A DNA stretch of 64,000 nucleotides from Daucus carota subsp. sativus (Eukaryota > Streptophyta > Magnoliopsida > Apiales > Apiaceae): positions 62,610,949 through 62,674,948 of the forward strand of contig NC_030383.2 of the NCBI RefSeq assembly GCF_001625215.2, read 5' to 3'. The notes under the pieces are model-generated. The model was not told where the DNA came from. It saw only the letters and a list, made by a program, of their open reading frames with translations, and made no database searches. Below, one piece after another: positions 62,805 through 64,000 of the stretch (positions are counted from its first letter, which is position 1; each line of letters starts with the position of its first letter). Position numbers and translations under genes: made by a program.

Positions 62805-64000
62805 ATGGACACTAAGTCTGTAAGCTGTCTCATTAACACCATTTCCCGATTTCTCCATCTGCTCTCATCATTTGAAATGAAGAATATGCCTGCTCAAAAT
62901 GGTTATAGGAATATAGCCAGCTCACTGAAGATCTTGAAACTAATTCTTGATAATGTTGTTGAATCAAAAGTGAGTTCAGATGAAATTCTGTGTAAAGAGT
63001 GTGAGATTCTGGATGTAGCAGTAAACGAGGCTAGGGAGTTCATTGAGAACTGGTCTCCTCAGATGAGCAAGTTTTGCAGTGTGAGTACCCTTTTTCCTTT
63101 AGAAATTGATTCCTTGATGCTAGACAAAAAGAAGATGCCCCTGTATTAACAAGAAGTTTGTGCATCACTAAAAATTACATTGCTCACCTTTTTCCTTATT
63201 TTGGATTGTAATCTCTTCAGGTCCTCGGGGGTGAGCCTTTGTTGCTTAATATCCAAGGCTCTTCAGTCCGTATTTCTCATATCTTATGTAGATTGTTAGA
63301 GTCATCTCCGTCCTCATCAAGTTTATCCGAGGTTCAGGTATGGAAAATGCTGTTTTTTGGCCCTTATAATTTTCAACATTGTAGAATTTTACTGCAAGGC
63401 CTGGTAAGAATTTAAATCCCTGACCTTAAACGATGTTGCTTCTTTACTAGTCCTTCCCTGGATTGGATTTGCAACCTCGGGAACACATGTGGAAATAACA
63501 TTTTACTTTGTAGAGTTTTCCTACATTTTTTACATTCGAGTTTTCCATTTACTGTTTAATCTAGTTTTATTGCTGTGGTAAAGACAAGTCGTCGTTTCTG
63601 TGTGTCCAATATAACTAGTCATGTAAGGAACTAATGTTGGTATTCCGTTTCAGCATTGTAAGCAGGAATTCCAGTGTGCTGAACTGAAAAAAATATCAGA
63701 ACCAATTGAAGATGCTTTAAAGAGACAACAACGGGGATTGGCTCCTGATTCTGATAATCTATCAATTATCATAGAGTCTCTTAGCTTGACTGCTGACCTG
63801 GAGCTGTTAAAAGAGAGTATTGCATTAGAAAAGGAGAGGATGAAGGCTGTGACTAGAAAAAGCCAAGGGGATATAAATCTTATTAGTCAATTGGTAAACC
63901 TTATCTCTGATATCCGAAATTGTTTGGTTAAGTATGAGATCTTTAAGTCTATTAATGGAATTGCTGTCCCTCTATATTTCCGTTGTCCTTTGTCACTGCG
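62805..64000 (+). CDS. U-box/ARM E3 ubiquitin ligase, PUB4 type (5' part)
   Basis: Partial gene cut by the right edge. The exons seen are 62805-63080, 63221-63337 and 63654 to beyond 64000. They are in phase and give the first 246 residues. The N-terminal U-box-associated (UND) region is recognisable (ISRFLHLLSSFE, ILKLILDNVVESKVSSDEIL, EFIENWSPQMSKF, ESLSLTADLELLKESIALEKE). The frame ends in PLYFRCPLSL, the first residues of a U-box. The rest of the U-box and the ARM repeats lie outside the window. This order matches the plant U-box proteins PUB2/PUB4; PUB4 is an E3 ligase linked to CLV3/CLE signalling, anther and root development. The ATG lies five bases downstream of an acceptor, so a 5' UTR intron is likely. 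Confidence 0.87.

Noticed and set aside
1-64000. CRISPR arrays, operons, bacterial-type terminators, tRNA or rRNA genes
   Set aside because: The window is plant nuclear DNA. The repeats seen are transposons and microsatellites, and no RNA gene was recognisable by eye.

Overview
The window is nuclear DNA from a flowering plant, a core eudicot. The evidence is AT-rich intergenic DNA, GT-AG introns, plant-only protein families (ERF, R2R3-MYB, PHT1, patellin, RUS, U-box/ARM) and many small DNA transposons. The protein variants look asterid-like and would fit the carrot family, but I cannot confirm a species from sequence alone.

Ten protein-coding genes are supported, in this order: an intronless group IX ERF (+, 7.7 kb); a PHT1 phosphate transporter with a 5' UTR intron (+, 21.4 kb); an ADF6-type actin-depolymerizing factor (-, 23.5-25.0 kb); an EAF6-type NuA4 histone acetyltransferase subunit (+, 26.3-29.7 kb); a RUS2/WXR1-type DUF647 protein (+, 32.5-37.5 kb); a subgroup 2 R2R3-MYB (+, 46-47.4 kb); a patellin Sec14-GOLD protein (-, 48.1-49.7 kb); an S26 signal-peptidase-like protein without catalytic residues (+, 51.5-56.4 kb); a RHON1-type plastid RNA-binding protein (+, 57.5-59.8 kb); and the 5' half of a PUB4-type U-box gene cut by the right edge (+, from 62.8 kb). 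All exon joins were checked for reading phase and canonical splice sites; the one exception is a GC-AG intron in the EAF6 gene. One orphan exon fragment lies at 50.6 kb.

The long gene-poor stretches (0-7 kb, 8.4-20 kb, 30-32 kb, 37.5-45.6 kb) are filled with non-autonomous DNA transposons. Several have exact target-site duplications: three elements with 9-bp duplications (Mutator type), one with 8 bp (hAT type), two nested with TAA (PIF/Harbinger type), and at least six Stowaway-like elements at TA. The largest, 5.1 kb, ends about 130 bp upstream of the TATA box of the phosphate transporter.

The gene set is not one pathway. From memory, ERF, ADF6, RUS2, MYB13/14/15, the S26-like gene and RHON1 are also neighbours in Arabidopsis, split between two duplicated segments (around AT1G06160-AT1G06200 and AT2G31140-AT2G31230). 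The window therefore looks like an unfractionated version of that ancestral block. I do not see a new multi-gene system. The most interesting items are the conserved pseudo-peptidase, the transposon in the PHT1 promoter, and the ERF promoter motif cluster.
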